Source: Turnera subulata (lineage: Eukaryota > Streptophyta > Magnoliopsida > Malpighiales > Passifloraceae). From it: 64,000 nt of DNA. A model generated the notes under the pieces. That model searched no databases. It saw nothing but the letters and a program-made list of their open reading frames with translations, and had not been told where the DNA came from. Shown here one piece after another: positions 1-12,507 of the stretch (the first letter of the stretch is position 1; every line of letters begins with the position of its first letter). The position numbers and the translations under genes are program-made. The DNA lies in NCBI GenBank assembly GCA_028386065.3, contig JAKUCV010001759.1, positions 1 through 64,000 on the forward strand. The letters run 5' to 3'.

Positions 1-1202
1 TCAGAAGATCACGAAAGATCCGAATCCCGAATGATTGCACACACACACAAAAGAAAATGAGAAGCATTTCAGACATGCTAATTGTCAGTCATTGGGCAAT
101 CATGTTCTTTTTGATTCGTGGTAATTATTTTATTATCATTACCAAATAAATGAAATGTACATTGGCTAAATGGATAAGGATGCTAACGTGCAAGTTTTGT
201 ATGCAGATTACCACACTGAAATAAATTAAAGGATTTGTTCATGGTAGTATATGAATATGATGACAACACGACACAGACAAATGAATTTTTAATGGCGGCG
301 CAAATGGTTTTTACCAAATGTATACATATGTACCTAACATGGTTCTTGGCCCTTTGCATTATTAGATTAAGAGAAGATGATCCTCTCTTCGTCTTGTATA
401 CAAATTCAGCTGCTTTAATCCACCAATCAGGCTATTATTAAGGCTATTATTCCACATGTTCATGGAATAAATTCATACTCCATCACGTTGATCCATGACA
501 TAAAGTTGGCGTGGCATGTTAAAGGGATTATTATTATTCTTGTGGCCCTATATTTTAATTAGTATTCCTCGCATGTTCCTTAAACATATTAGTACTTTCC
601 AAGAATAATCCCCATCAAACGTTAAGATTGGGCATTAAAAAACGGTAGGGGTTGGACTCAATAAACTTACATTACACCAATCAATTCTATCACGCCTCAT
701 AAAATAAGATACTTTTAGCTCATAACAAAATAGATCATGATGTGACAGATGTGGACTCTCGCATATTATATGATATATTAATTGGTCCAAATTTACCAAT
801 CCTGTTTTAAGGAATAGAATCTTAATTAATCCCACAAATTATATTTTTAAAAATTGATCTCTCTCGGTTAACCATTTTTTTTTCCAAGGAGTGTCAAGCG
901 AAAGAGGTCGTTGTTATTGGAACTTACTCTTTTCTTTTTGTGAAAAAATTGTTCTCTTTTAGATGGGGAGAAAATTGGACTTTATACTTTCTTACTTGTT
1001 AGTTCTATATCCTACTAAACTCCCATTAAGATCGATGTAGGTGGATCGCATAAATATAGAGTACCCCAGTCATTATACAACAGTGAAGAAGGGAAAAAAA
1101 AAAAAAAAGGGTTGGTCTTGAAGGAGCATAATAATAGAAGAAATGGAAGTTAAGAAGAGAATATCATACACATTAGAAGATTACAAATGAAAAGACATTG
1201 AT
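1..1202. other. AT-rich intergenic stretch, no gene seen
   Basis: No open frame with recognisable protein content, splice pattern or RNA gene was seen. This is the 3' side of PSAO, so its 3' UTR and polyadenylation signals must lie at the right-hand end of the stretch. The only local structure is an A-rich run near 1097-1110. Confidence 0.5.
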
Positions 1203-2370
1203 TTAGAAGTAGCCGTCACTCCTTCCCTTGAAGCCAATCTGCCCAAATGTTAGACACAAGAATAGACCCAAGTGCCATGTAATCAACCACAACCTGTCAC
1301 AATGAAAAAAATGGGAAATCATGATGGGTTTTTCATCCAACTAGGAAAAATAATTAAAGAAATAAGTTATTCGCTACACAGAAAACATTATCTGCTTTCA
1401 TTCACAAATGGTCCCATGGTCTAGTGGTCAGGACATTGGACTCTGAATCCAGTAACCCGAGTTCAAATCTCGGTGGGACCTTTCTTTTCAAACTTTTTTC
1501 CTCCCCATTTTCAATTTTAATCAATGATCTAATCTGATCATCATCACAACAACAATAACCACAGTGTTGTTTTTATTTTTTGGGGGGGGGGGGGGGGGGA
1601 AATTGTCTATGACAACACATCTACCCCATCTAACTGGTTGCATGACTAGCAAAGTAGCAATTGATCAATTCATGATGGATATCAGTAGCAACATAAAGAT
1701 GATATAGTGGTCCATGAACGCCAGCAAGCTAAGTTTGGTGGATGATCTAAATTCTAGAACACCAACAGGAGCTAATAACATTAGTGATTATATACTATAT
1801 ATGCTTACCAGAACTGGGAAGTGAGAGCAGGTGGGGTGGGGAAGTGAGCTAGCTCAGTGCCAATACTCTCAAAGAAGAGACCAGTCAAGCTTTTTCCATT
1901 GATGGCTGGTATGCTTGAGGGTGCTAGCCACCCTATCAACCCAAATCCTATCACATTCAGATCTTTACGTAGCCAATCCCTCTGAAAACTGTACCAGTAC
2001 ATAAACATAACCATTCAATTAACCAATCTTCTTTCATTCTCAAGAACATCAAGAAAGGAAAAAAACAAAAAAAAAAACATTTGCTTTAGACAATCTTGAT
2101 TACTTACCAAGTGCACTTCCTGAATTTAGCAACCCTTGACCTGGGTACATTTGGCAATTTCACTAGGCCTGCATAAATTCAACAACTATATTGTCATATA
2201 TATCACTAATTATCCATAATCCAACACTACCTTTCCAAGAGAGTAGTATCAACATTTTTTGTAACACTAAAAGAAGAGTAATAAGCAAAGATTTTACCTG
2301 GAGAAGTGGATGAAAGTGAGCTTCTGCCAAGGCCAAGGACAGTTGACGAGGGAGCAAACGTTGCTGCCAT
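1203..2370 (-). CDS. PSAO: Photosystem I subunit O (PsaO), chloroplast precursor, 4 exons
   Basis: PsaO is a small thylakoid membrane subunit on the Lhca-free side of photosystem I, near PsaL and PsaH, linked to state transitions. Coding exons read on the minus strand are 2370-2298, 2168-2108, 1988-1809 and 1293-1203; all introns are GT/AG, and the total is 405 nt for 134 residues. Residues 1 to about 45 form a Ser/Thr-rich chloroplast transit peptide beginning MAATFAPSS. The mature part starts near CFQRDWLRKD and carries the strongly conserved NVIGFGLIGWLAPSSIPA helix, the GKSLTGLFF and ELAHFPTPPALTSQFW loop, and a second helix LWLITWHLGLFLCLTFGQIG, ending GRSDGYF. Length and sequence fit angiosperm PsaO throughout. 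The gene looks intact. Its third intron (1294-1808) contains a tRNA gene on the opposite strand and an 18-G tract. Identification is from family recall and no search was run. Confidence 0.96.
1410..1481 (+). tRNA. tRNA-Gln(CUG): tRNA-Gln (anticodon CUG)
   Basis: A 72-nt cloverleaf. The acceptor stem GGTCCCA (1410-1416) pairs with TGGGACC (1474-1480), with discriminator T at 1481. The anticodon loop CTCTGAA at 1441-1447 gives anticodon CTG at 1443-1445. The TΨC arm contains GAGTTCAAATCTC (A and B boxes are both in place), and a T-rich Pol III stop follows (TTTCTTTT, then TTTTTT). No intron and no encoded CCA, as usual for eukaryotes. It lies inside PSAO intron 3 on the opposite strand. Confidence 0.95.
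1582..1599 (+). repeat. G18 homopolymer in PSAO intron 3
   Basis: Eighteen consecutive G bases follow a T-rich run, so the PSAO pre-mRNA carries a C18 tract here. Long G tracts are rare in this AT-rich window. Length may be uncertain because homopolymers are error-prone in assembly. Confidence 0.8.
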
Positions 2371-5300
2371 TTTTTCTTTTTTTTTTTGGGGTCACAATTG
2401 GTATAGCAGCAGACTACTGACTAGAATGATTCCAATTATATCAAAAATGAACAATTTGTGGCTGTTGATCCTTCGGATTTTCTTTAGCGTGAGGTGTAGA
2501 TTTTTGTGGAAGAGAAAGATTACAGAGATGGGTAGTGTTCAATGGAATCGAGCCACGTCGGATTTTCATGGATAATGTGGGGCTTTTTAGTGTTTGTTCT
2601 CTTGCTAGAACAAAGGAAAATTCTATCCTTGCGGGGTCAGGGTGGCTTTTGGGCTTAGTCTATATCATGATTGATGATTGGGCTGGACTGCTCTTGTTAC
2701 TTTTATTTGAGCCTAACTTGTGGGTAGCGTGGGATTAAACTATTTGTTAAGCCCAGAAGAGTTGGGTTCGAACCCTAATGAAATTCATAAACCGACCCCT
2801 AAGGCCCTAATTACCGAACTCATTGACTAGAGATTTATCTTTTGATTTTCTCCTTTAATCTCTTGTATGTTTCCTTAAGTCATCATTTGCCCCAAGGTTT
2901 GCCATGGAGTTCTAAACTTCAAAATAGACTTATAACTTTACCTGCTACTTTTATGTCGAGTTTATATATAAAAAAAAACCCTTTTTGCCAAATTTAGTTC
3001 CAAATTGATATGAAGTTTGGACATAAACCTTCTAATTCGGCGCCATCACCAAATTTTATTTGTCCCAAAAAAACTAACATGGCAGTTTGAACTAATCCTA
3101 ACACAAAGACACATACGGATACCAAAACCAACCAAAACTAACGGGACAATTTGCTTGTTACAATCATTCCCTATTTGTCCATTGCCTGAAATACTTAAAA
3201 TGCAACCTCCCTGTCCTCAACAAACCATTCATCCACCATGGCTTTCCCCTTTTGCTTGATATTAGAAGAATACCTCAACTAATCGTTGATTAACTTCTCT
3301 CCCGGTAGCTCGATACATTATCCTTATGAGTTATGAGATGGGACCACTACCGATAAATCATTTGTTACTGGATTGAGATCCTCTCCTGTAAAGTTATGTC
3401 CTGTTCGTTGAATCGTGGCCATGATTTTCAAAATTATTGGTGAGAATTTATTTTTACCTTATTTATTTTTTTTTTAGGGCCATTGATTAAACAAATCAAC
3501 AGTATTTATTTAACAGGATCTCTCCTATTGAATACTGTACAGGAGAGAATCCAAATCGGTTCTTACTACACTATCAACACCAACAGGGCTATAAGGCCAC
3601 GTTTCCTTATCTTCCTAGTAAGTTTGATCTCTATAAAAGAGTCTTCAAGAAATAACCAGACCAAGAAACCTTAATTACTGATGCGATTTCTTTGAATTCA
3701 TACATCCACAAACAAATGCTTCTCACTTGTTGCCTCCCGACCACGTTAGTAATCACATATTTGCTTCTTCTTTTGGTACTGACAGTGAAGGATAGGTTTA
3801 GCATAAACCATACCTTAAAAGTTGCATTGATTGCAAGCATTATTTTCTCTTCCAAATGTTCACTTTTTAGTAGAACAAGTGCAATGAATGGAGAAATGTT
3901 TTTTTTCCTCTTCCCTCACTTAGAGCAGGAGATGTGGCAAATTAACTTCATGGTATCGTTTTTTGAAAAAAAATATTTTCAGACGACAAATTTTGATCCA
4001 TCAAGTTGTGTGGATTAAGATGACCCATCATTAACAAAGGGTCCATTTGACAGGCTCGTCCCATCCCAAGTGTAAATTTCGACCCAGCACCAGCCACCCG
4101 CCACCAAACTCCTCGTTTCTATTCTATCACAATCCATGTGTCGTCTGGGATTTTGATGGTTTAGACCAAATATCAACTGAGATAAGAGCAGACCTAATCT
4201 TTTAAAAAATTTATTAGAACGTTAAATAGGGGAAAAAGTTTATTGTGGTTTGATTAGCTAAATTTCAATTAATAAAGATAAATGATATAAATTATGAAAG
4301 CAGGGCACAATTTTATTAAGAAAATGCAAACCAATGATAGTATTGCACCGAGTTAGTAGAATAGCTTTTCCCTTCGAAGATTACTAATATTTTTTTGAAA
4401 AAAATATTATAAATCTTTTAATGCTTACCCTGATAGTTAGTGAGCGAACTATTATTCGTCAATTGAAATTCGGACAACATCACTTTTGCCAATGATTTCA
4501 AACGATTTCAATAAATTCGTTTGGGCCCGAAACGCGGAATAAGGAAATTAGGCGCATCATAGATAATAACTTAATACTTGTAATTATCATAAAGAAGAGA
4601 CTGAGGCGATTCACATCCACGCCATTTGGTGCATTTTTACTTCGTTAGACCCTCTACTTGGAAAGAGTTCCATCACTATATGAAGCCAAATAGAAACTAA
4701 CAATGGTCATTGATACAATGATACCGGATCCGTAAAGAAAAAAGAAGAAAAAAGCCAGTATGTGCCATAGATTTTTCTTAAGATCAAGAAGTTCCCGCGA
4801 TAGATCCTACAAGAGGCTACAATCAACAATAAAGCCAAAAGTTGATCATGTGACTCGCGAGAGCATCCGTTATTTAATCCAAGGAATCATTGATTATTTG
4901 TCTTTTATTTTTTTCTTTTTTAATGATGGATCAGAAATATCAAAAGTTGATTACTTTATAGTTTATTCCACAAGAGCTACGTTACACGCACATCTTTCCA
5001 TTTATTTTAATTGCATTTCCATGATGATTATCCGTTTTTACTTTAAAGCAATGGCTACCATCTCTCCCTATCTCTCTCTCTCTTCTTTCCTTACTTTTTA
5101 AATATACTTAAGAGGTAATGGTTATCCATTCAACAAAAGGGTAATGTTTATCTACTGATCTCCCCCAATTCACACATGCATAAATGGAATGTTTTGGAAA
5201 CAATATTTTGCTCAAATTTGCCCATTGCTTTTGTTTCTTTAACCATGAACCTAGAGACGAACTTACACTGTTTACACATGATCATTTTGCGTTTTTGTTA

Positions 5301-6850
5301 ATGCAAGTTGCATGGGTAGCTAGATTATTTAACCTCAAACAATCATATATAATATATTATCTTCACAAATAGCTTTGACGAGTAGATTGACCAACTGAAT
5401 ACAAAGTAACCACCACCACTTCGTTGCATTGCATAGATTGAGTTGGGTCTAGAGGGGATTGACACTGACACATTAACATTAACTGGTACATTACGTTACA
5501 GTTGTGTTTATCTTCAATTTAAAAAAACGAAGGAAATTGCAGTCACACTCCAGTCAAAAGACTCAAAACCAAAGATCGGTGCTTTCCAGATTTCCCTTGC
5601 ATGAGATTGGCACGTAAAACAACAGAAATCCAGTTGTTTCCATGCCCCCTCAAGACAATTACTAAGCATATATATAGCCAACTATAGAGTTGGGTGGGTC
5701 CAATAAAATAAAAAGATTCATTTTCTTCATTTACAAGACTCAAATCCGAAATTTGTTTAATGAGGGGTCTAAGTGCGTAATTACTTGAACTAAACACCTT
5801 GTTGTTTTGCGGTGATACTTTTAGTCTTTTATTCCTATTCTTTGCAAGGCAAAGATGATGAAAAGGAAAAGTGCAAGGACTAGCTCCAAATTGTCCCCCA
5901 CAAATGCACTGGAATAAAATAACTTCCACAATATTCACCCACCGTCCAAAAAACAAATCTAAAAATACCTCTATGACATAACAAGATACTAATCACGCAA
6001 AGGTTGATGCTTTGAAGTGCGACAATGGAGCCAACTTTAGATAAAGGGGAAAAAGAGAAGTCCTCAAGAAGGCCTACAAGATTAATGGTGCTGGCCTGGC
6101 CGGAAATCAAAAGAGGGACCCCGAATGGAATATTAAGGCAACAAATGCAGGCATTTGGCAAGACCAAGAAATTTTAATTACAACTCCCAAACCGGCTTCC
6201 TGTTGTTGGTTTCTGTATAGGATGATGGATGGTTGCCATCAACTAAGTAACAAATGGTCATGCTGCTCCAATTTTAGTTTGTTACATTCTGTTTTTGCAG
6301 TCCCCTGTTTCGCTCACGCCAGAGTCATTAATCCCAGAGTTCTGCAACTCAAAGCTGATTATCTCTTTTGGATTTAGGGAACTAGTCTTTGGTTCTACAT
6401 TTAATTAATCCACTAGTTGCTCACAAGTATGAACTAGTGGATTAATGTGATATCTTAATTAGAAGAAAAAGGATAGTCCTGGTCGTTACATGTGAAGGGA
6501 AGGAAGTTTTCCAAATTCAGAGCCAATGGTAGAAGAGTCAAAATACCACACTTGATAAATTAAACAATTGCTGCTTCATTGAATTAATTTGAAGAACGGA
6601 AAGGCTGAATTGCCTTCATTCAAAGTTCAAACTAATACAACAGGAAATGCCACATTTCTCTCCCCTTAATTTCCTGTATCTCACTCATAATTATTTAAAA
6701 CGAATGAACAAATAATCAAACTTGATATATGTGTCTTGTCTTTCTTGTATTTGATGTGTAAGAATCTATATCTATATGTGATTACTAATTAATCAACCAA
6801 TTAACTTAGCTACTTAACTAGAACGGCTAAACCTCTTTTTTTTCCTTTTT
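2371..6850. other. Intergenic region between PSAO and the F-box gene
   Basis: The PSAO upstream region occupies the left end. An ACGT-core motif (GCCACGTC, 2552-2559), of the kind bound by bZIP/HY5-type factors in light-regulated promoters, lies about 185 bp upstream of the PSAO start codon. That link is inference only. The rest is AT-rich. Short open frames at 3692-4018, 4760-5101 and 5543-6167 have no recognisable domain and no codon or splice support. No RNA gene or paired terminal repeat was recognised. Confidence 0.45.
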
Positions 6851-7861
6851 TCACCACATGTACAACACTAATGACCAAAAGGACACAAACACAGAAATCC
6901 CTGAAACAACACAAGCCATATCCAAAACCTTCTCTCTTCTCTCGTTCCTGTCCTTCCATTGCTTCTTCTTGTCCACAAACTCCTCGTACCTCTCTATCCC
7001 TTCCTTCCCGCTCTTCTCCTTCTTCCTCTCCCCTGCCTCCATTGCCCCTTGAAGAATCACCAACCCATTATTCCCACTCAAATTCCTCCCTTCCATGTCC
7101 ATCATCCCCATCCACACCTGCCTCACCTGAACCTCCCCTCCTTCCTTCTCCCCGCAGGTCACCACCATCTCACACTCCACCTCCTCCGCCGCCGACCCTC
7201 TAGCCCCGTCCCCGGCCATGACGGTGGCGAACTTCACCTCCACCTCCCCTGTCAGCCAGTGCCTCTGCACCGACACCGCCTTCCTGCTAGACAAGTTCAG
7301 GGCTCTCTTCTCTTTAGGGTCGATCACAATCCAGCTCAGGGTTATGTTCTCTTCCAGATGCTTGAGCCACAAGTCTTTCTCGCTGCTGCTCGGGTGGTGG
7401 AGTATCGTCGTCGGGAAGAACTCCTTGGGCTCGAGCAACTCGACCCTGAAAGGAGAGGACATGAACCAGCTCGACAATGTCTCGAAGGTTGCGACTTTGG
7501 AGAAGATAGGGGCGTCCTTGTAGTATATATCCACCGCCGAGATCAACTCCGGGGTTGTGGCAGCAGCGACCGGACGGTCAAGAGTGGTGCCCTGGCTGCG
7601 GTGGTGGTGGAGGAGGGGGTATGCGTCGGAGAAGAAGGAGCGGTGGCCGGACGGGAAGGTGGAGATGAGGTCGCTGATTCTTGGGTCGGAGATGGAAGGC
7701 CAAGTGGATGTGCAGATTTTCTGCCAGAGCTTCTCGTCGGTAGAAAGAGCGTGCAGCTCCGTGGATGCACAGGAGGCCGCCGCGAGGGTGGGGCCGTCTA
7801 GGCGGGTGAGGATGTGAGTGTTGAGAATGTCAGGGAGGAAGATGGGTTCAGTAGTAACCAT
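6851..7861 (-). CDS. F-box protein with C-terminal membrane segment (At2g27310-like)
   Basis: Intronless, 336 residues. The F-box lies near residues 8-50 (LPDILNTHILTRLDGPTLAA, then the typical ALSTDEKLWQKIC and TWPS end), which binds the SKP1 arm of SCF ubiquitin ligases. The middle is a plant-specific region of unknown fold (SSWFMSSPFRVELLEP, then LSWIVIDPKEKRALNLSSRK). A Lys/Glu-rich charged stretch follows, then a final hydrophobic segment of about 20 residues (VVSGISVFVSFWSLVLYMW), which suggests a tail-anchored protein. The frame is open back to an ATG at 8002, but a TATA box at 8028-8039 would put the transcription start almost on that codon. The ATG at 7861, with MVTTEPIFLPD directly before the F-box, is therefore preferred. 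The substrate is unknown. GC content is clearly higher than in the flanks, as is common for intronless plant genes. Confidence 0.88.
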   Translation of the reverse strand: MVTTEPIFLPDILNTHILTRLDGPTLAAASCASTELHALSTDEKLWQKICTSTWPSISDPRISDLISTFPSGHRSFFSDAYPLLHHHRSQGTTLDRPVAAATTPELISAVDIYYKDAPIFSKVATFETLSSWFMSSPFRVELLEPKEFFPTTILHHPSSSEKDLWLKHLEENITLSWIVIDPKEKRALNLSSRKAVSVQRHWLTGEVEVKFATVMAGDGARGSAAEEVECEMVVTCGEKEGGEVQVRQVWMGMMDMEGRNLSGNNGLVILQGAMEAGERKKEKSGKEGIERYEEFVDKKKQWKDRNERREKVLDMACVVSGISVFVSFWSLVLYMW

Positions 7862-8027
7862 TTTTGCGGAGGATACTCTGTTTCTTGGTTCTTGGTTGGG
7901 ATACTCTGTTTGGTTCTTGGTTTCTGGTTTGGTATGGGAAGTTTTTTTGAAATCAGTTTGATCTAAAACCAAAGAAATGGGTATTTTTTGGAGTGGTGAC
8001 ACATGAAGCTTTTGGATAGGGAAGAGG

Positions 8028-8039
8028 TATATATATATA
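8028..8039 (-). promoter_or_regulatory. TATA box of the F-box gene
   Basis: A TATATATATATA run, followed on the minus strand by about 165 bases to the chosen start codon. It predicts transcription from roughly 8000 and helps decide the translation start. Confidence 0.55.
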
Positions 8040-8040
8040 G

Positions 8041-11000
8041 TTGGAGTTGAGGATAATAGTCAAGTGGAAAAAGGCCAATTGCAAAAGGTCAAAAGTGGGT
8101 TCTGTTAATGTACTTTTTGTTTCAGAGGAAATATCTTCAAAACTTCCTAAATACAAAGCCCTCATGTGATTTTTTTTTATAATATGAACGACCCCTTACG
8201 CGTAACGGTTTCGGAGTCTTCCATTTTCATGTGCAGTTGCTTTTGGCGGTAGGTATGGGAAAAAAAAAAAAGAAAGAAAGAAGAGGATGAAAAATGATGC
8301 ATAGTTTTTTATACAATACAATTGTATGCTATAGCATTACATGTAATGTAACCACATGTTTGTGAAGATTAATTATGTAATACCGAAGCTTCCTTTTGTT
8401 TTTTCCCTTGGGAATCTTGAAATTTCTTCAAAACATTAATGCAATTGATAATGGAATCACTGTAGAACTGAGAATAGAGTAATTGTAAGCATTGACCAAT
8501 TGGTAATGAATGAATCATCCTCTGTCGCCATGACAAGCTCTTCTTAATGTCTCAAATCAGAACTAATCCTTTTCCTTACCAATGCTTTGCATAGGTATTA
8601 GAGTGTCGTAAATTCTTAATTGGACAATTAATTGACGTACGGCAGCGTCTTAATTGGAATAGTTTAATTGTCTCATTTAAACTTTGTTAACTAGGTTAGG
8701 GTAGTGAGAAAAATAATGGTTAGTAGCAGCATAGTGCTGTTTTGAGAGCTGTAAGCAGGAAGCATATGGCAACTTGGAAAACAACTGGGCTGCTGCCTGC
8801 TATTGTCTATATATATAGAGAGATTGACATATTGCGTGTCCTTTAGTTCATGTTGCTTCCAAAGCTAGCGTTAACACTTGCTTTGCGTAAGCAGAAGGGA
8901 AAATAAATGACACTTATTTGTCAAACTTGAACCATATGATAATATACTTAACCACTCTAGCACAACTAACTCTTTTTTACAACCTCTTTTTTATTACTTT
9001 GTTATAGGTTAACCAAACATTTTTTTCAGGCTAACTTATATTATATCTAGTCTAAACTCCATCACTCGGGAAGCAAACTCTATTTTTGCTCAAAATACTT
9101 ACATTAATTAAGTCACAATAGTTGCTCTACTCTTTTTCATTTTTCTTTTTTTTTTTATCAATTACTTGATTCTCAATCCATACCCGCTAAAAGTTTCCGC
9201 ACCCATCACTTTTCTACCTTACATGGAAGGTAACATTTTTTAAGAGGACGATGATGACTTCATTCACCAAAACCTTTAGAGGATGATGATTTCATTTTCA
9301 TTCAATGCAAAACCAGATACATGGATGTAGATATAAGATCCAATGGGCTCGACGAAGGACAGAACAAATTAAAAGAAAATTCTTTTTGGTGGAAGTTAGT
9401 GGAAGTCACTTATATGCAACCTAAAAGGCTAGAGCTTAATAATTATATCCATATTTAAAAAAATTAGTTGTTTTCTTCAAGTAGCATATGTATAGTATAT
9501 AGAATTATATGACATCATCTAATCCTAAATTTATGCATGCATCTTACTTGTTTGAGGATTTAGATGGCACTATTTAATCCTATTGCTTGTTAGATTATAA
9601 AAAAAAAATTTCGAGCGGTAACTCTATAAAGGTAAAACTTAGTACCAGCAATTAAATTGAGGTTGTGGCCAACGTTTTCCCGTACACGGATATTATGATC
9701 CATAGACGGGTCAAACAAAGGCGGTGCTGACGTGGAAGAGGCAGCCTCTTACGTACGCCCGCCACTGTGGTCTCTTTAACATATTTAGGAGTAGGATACA
9801 GGACCCCAATAAGATTTATAAAGTGTACATATATATGTTTTGTGTCTTTTTTGACCTCCAAATTTTCTTGTCTCTTTTTTTCTAAATTAATTTGAAAAAT
9901 TCTGGATACTATGGAGTATGGACCATAAAAGCAACTGTGCAAAGTGTGCAACATGCCAAATTGCCAATGTGCCAATGAACCTGGGACTATATACATACAC
10001 ACACTGCCACGTCTACAAAGGTAGATAATTTCTTTCTTTACTTCTTATTTAGAAATCTACATAATTTAATTGATTTATAGTAATTAATATACTGGACGCT
10101 TAATTTGAAAATTAAGATATAACAAAAAAAATGAGAAAACAGGATGTGTGTGGGCTCTGTTTTTTCTTTCTTTTTTTTTTTAAAAAAAAAGAGCCATGGA
10201 TAATTTTGTGTCTCGAACCAAAAAATGTCCTGAAATCTGATTGATCACGTTTATGTCATGGCAAACACATTTCCTGGAGAATTGAGGTTTTCAGTACTAG
10301 TCATTTCATGAGTCTTGCTTGCATATAAACTATGATGTTACTTATCATGAATATGACCGTCAATTATTGATTTACAGGGATTTTTAGTGGCTCAAAATTG
10401 CCAAGTATCATTCCCCGAAACGATTGTAATTGCCAAAACTCTATTTTCAGTAATAAATTGACCCTTTTCATTTCAACTTTCCGATGAACTTAATATTTTG
10501 GAGAATATATTCAATATTTCTCATCGCTTTCACATGAAAAAAACACATGGTTTAGTAATTATGCATGCATCGCACACATTATTCTATTGGCACGAGGTGA
10601 TAGCTAGATCGTCCGATTTGGAGGAGAACTTGATTGGTCACAAAAGATTTCAACACTTGTTGGAGCCAAATTGGGGCAAAGGCAGGTAAGATTTCCCTTC
10701 CTTGGATTAAATTGATGGTTTAGGTTTACTGTATGTGTCGTGATTAACATGTGAGTATGTTAAGTTCACAAATTGTTTTTAAGAAGACAACATGAATGAG
10801 TTACGGACCACCACAGTTGTTGTTATCTTAAGATAAATATACATATCCTAGGTACTAGGAAGAAAAGAAAGATAATAAGAGAAAGACGTCTAACTTGTGA
10901 TGTAATCCACATCGTGCAAAGGAAAAACAAACTTATCTCAATTGAAATAGGGGAAGGGTGTAATTGTGTAAATAAAAATTTAGAAAGTTCACTTTCATAT

Positions 11001-12224
11001 TCATGCACCCTATTACCTATATATATATATATATCGTATTATGCTTTAAAGCTAGTGGATATCTTTAACGAGTGGTGTTCCATTAAGGGAAGCCAATGCT
11101 TCTCTTGAAGACTTGAAGGGTAATGCCAAGCTATAGGCATTATGGCAGCCTCAAGATGCATAAAGAAACTCTAATCCATATCAAAAAAAAAAAAAAAAAT
11201 CTTTCATATGAATTTCGTCGATTGGGGCTAGGTGTGGGTTTTGGAGGAGTGGGTTTGTCATCCTCATCAAATTAAATTAACCAGCAAAAAGTTATCATGC
11301 TTATGGAATTAAGTGAATTTATATAAAGTGTGATGTTGACTCGCAGACTTTATTGTCAAAGTAAGCAAACGGGGAAGAGTCTTTAAAATGTTTTTCAAGT
11401 TGAGCCGTAAAGACGCATGCCAAATTCATTGATTTTGTCTCTATTGAGATTGCAAATTGCACCAGTTGATATTGGTCGTTTAGACACTATTGAATGTATC
11501 TGGCATGCCACTGGGTAATCAAAGAGATGGAACCCAGTTGGGGGAATTGTAATCAAGTCAAAAAGCCAAGTCATGGCTTGCAAGTTGAAAAATTGGAGGA
11601 TTGGACTGGAAACCTAAGCCCCACCCCCACTTTGTTTGGGTAATGAATTTTGCAGCCAGATTTTAATAGCGTTGACCAAATTTTTAGATAAGCACCAAAA
11701 GAAAGGTTATTTTTTTTTTGTCACAAAAAGAAAGGTTATTGGAGAGCATTATTTTAGATAACAACAGCAGAGAGCTACAAGTGTAAGAGATGGCCACTAG
11801 CCTAGCTGATCTTATCTGTTTACACACAGAATGCTCCTCGAGCTGGGAAATTCTGCCTGAAAACCTCACATCACAACTATAGTGTGTTAATGTTGTGACA
11901 CTATAACATCGTCAATCTCCACCTAATTAAATCAAGGGTTTGTGGTGAGCATGTATTACAAATAGCATGTATACAAATCATTAGTGCAAAGCATTAAGAG
12001 TCCACTTTCTTTTTTTTATTATTACTATTGGAATCAAATAATGACGAATTGTGAAATTGATGATGTTCCCGTTTTACAAATATTGTACAGAATATGGGGT
12101 TTAAGGCAATAAATGAACCATCCATATGCTTTAGCTTATACTTGCTTATTATATATAAACATGGTGACCGATTAATGATGATCCTCGATAAATAAAACAA
12201 AAAAGAAATTAAAATGAAGGGGGT
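8041..12224. other. Long AT-rich intergenic region
   Basis: No gene was recognised between the F-box promoter and the 3' end of the U3 gene. Open frames at 9652-10002 and 10498-10689 are short, AT-rich and without domain content. The one clear structure is a micro-insertion with a 15-bp direct repeat at 11697-11740, listed separately. Confidence 0.45.
11697..11740 (-). mobile_element. Ultra-short poly(A) retroposition scar 1
   Basis: A perfect 15-bp direct repeat (AAAAGAAAGGTTATT at 11697-11711 and 11726-11740) flanks a 14-bp insert of eight T plus GTCACA. On the minus strand this is six bases followed by A8, as expected for target-primed reverse transcription that stopped almost immediately after the poly(A) tail. 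Confidence 0.6.
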
Positions 12225-12441
12225 AGTCTGTCAGACAACCGCACGACCGTCCCATTCAGACAAGTCCGAAAGGGAACGATCCTCTACAGCGAGATGCAAC
12301 CTCACAGGCTGATCGAGCCGTTAATCACGCTCTGATCGTGCGGCCTCGAGTCATCCACCAGACTGTGGTTCCTGTCTCCTTTGTGATCAAGGAAACAGAT
12401 GTACACCTACTATAGAACAGATCCTGTTCAAGTAAGGTCGT
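12225..12441 (-). ncRNA. U3: U3 small nucleolar RNA
   Basis: U3 guides early 18S rRNA processing in the nucleolus. The RNA starts at 12441 with ACGACCTTACTTGAACAGGA, the conserved plant U3 5' end, followed by the box A core GATCTGTTCTATAG. Further along are GGTGGATGACTC (box C' region) and two GTCTGA motifs at 12261-12256 and 12236-12231, the last being box D next to a short terminal palindrome. The 3' end near 12225 is inferred from the usual U3 length (about 217 nt) and from the first T4 run beyond it. Higher GC than the surroundings is explained by this RNA. Recognition is by memory of plant U3; no covariance search was run. Confidence 0.9.
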
Positions 12442-12464
12442 GACCACAGCTCACATTCACCCCT

Positions 12465-12507
12465 CTTATATGGTGCTTCACATGCTAGTAACCAGCCGAT
12501 GTGGGAA
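12465..12507 (-). promoter_or_regulatory. USE and TATA box of the U3 gene (Pol III spacing)
   Basis: On the minus strand TTCCCACATCG (12507-12497) matches the plant snRNA upstream sequence element RTCCCACATCG except at its first base. TATAAG follows at 12470-12465 after 26 bp, with the RNA start 29 bp below the first T of the TATA box. In dicots this shorter spacing marks Pol III snRNA genes (U6, U3), while Pol II genes have about 10 bp more. Polymerase choice is therefore inferred as Pol III. Confidence 0.8.

Noticed and set aside
2740..2800. GGTTCGAACCC motif resembling a tRNA TΨC arm
   Set aside because: No acceptor or anticodon stem can be built around it.
6959..7801. 280-codon plus-strand open frame
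   Set aside because: Mirror frame of the GC-rich F-box gene on the minus strand; no own domain.
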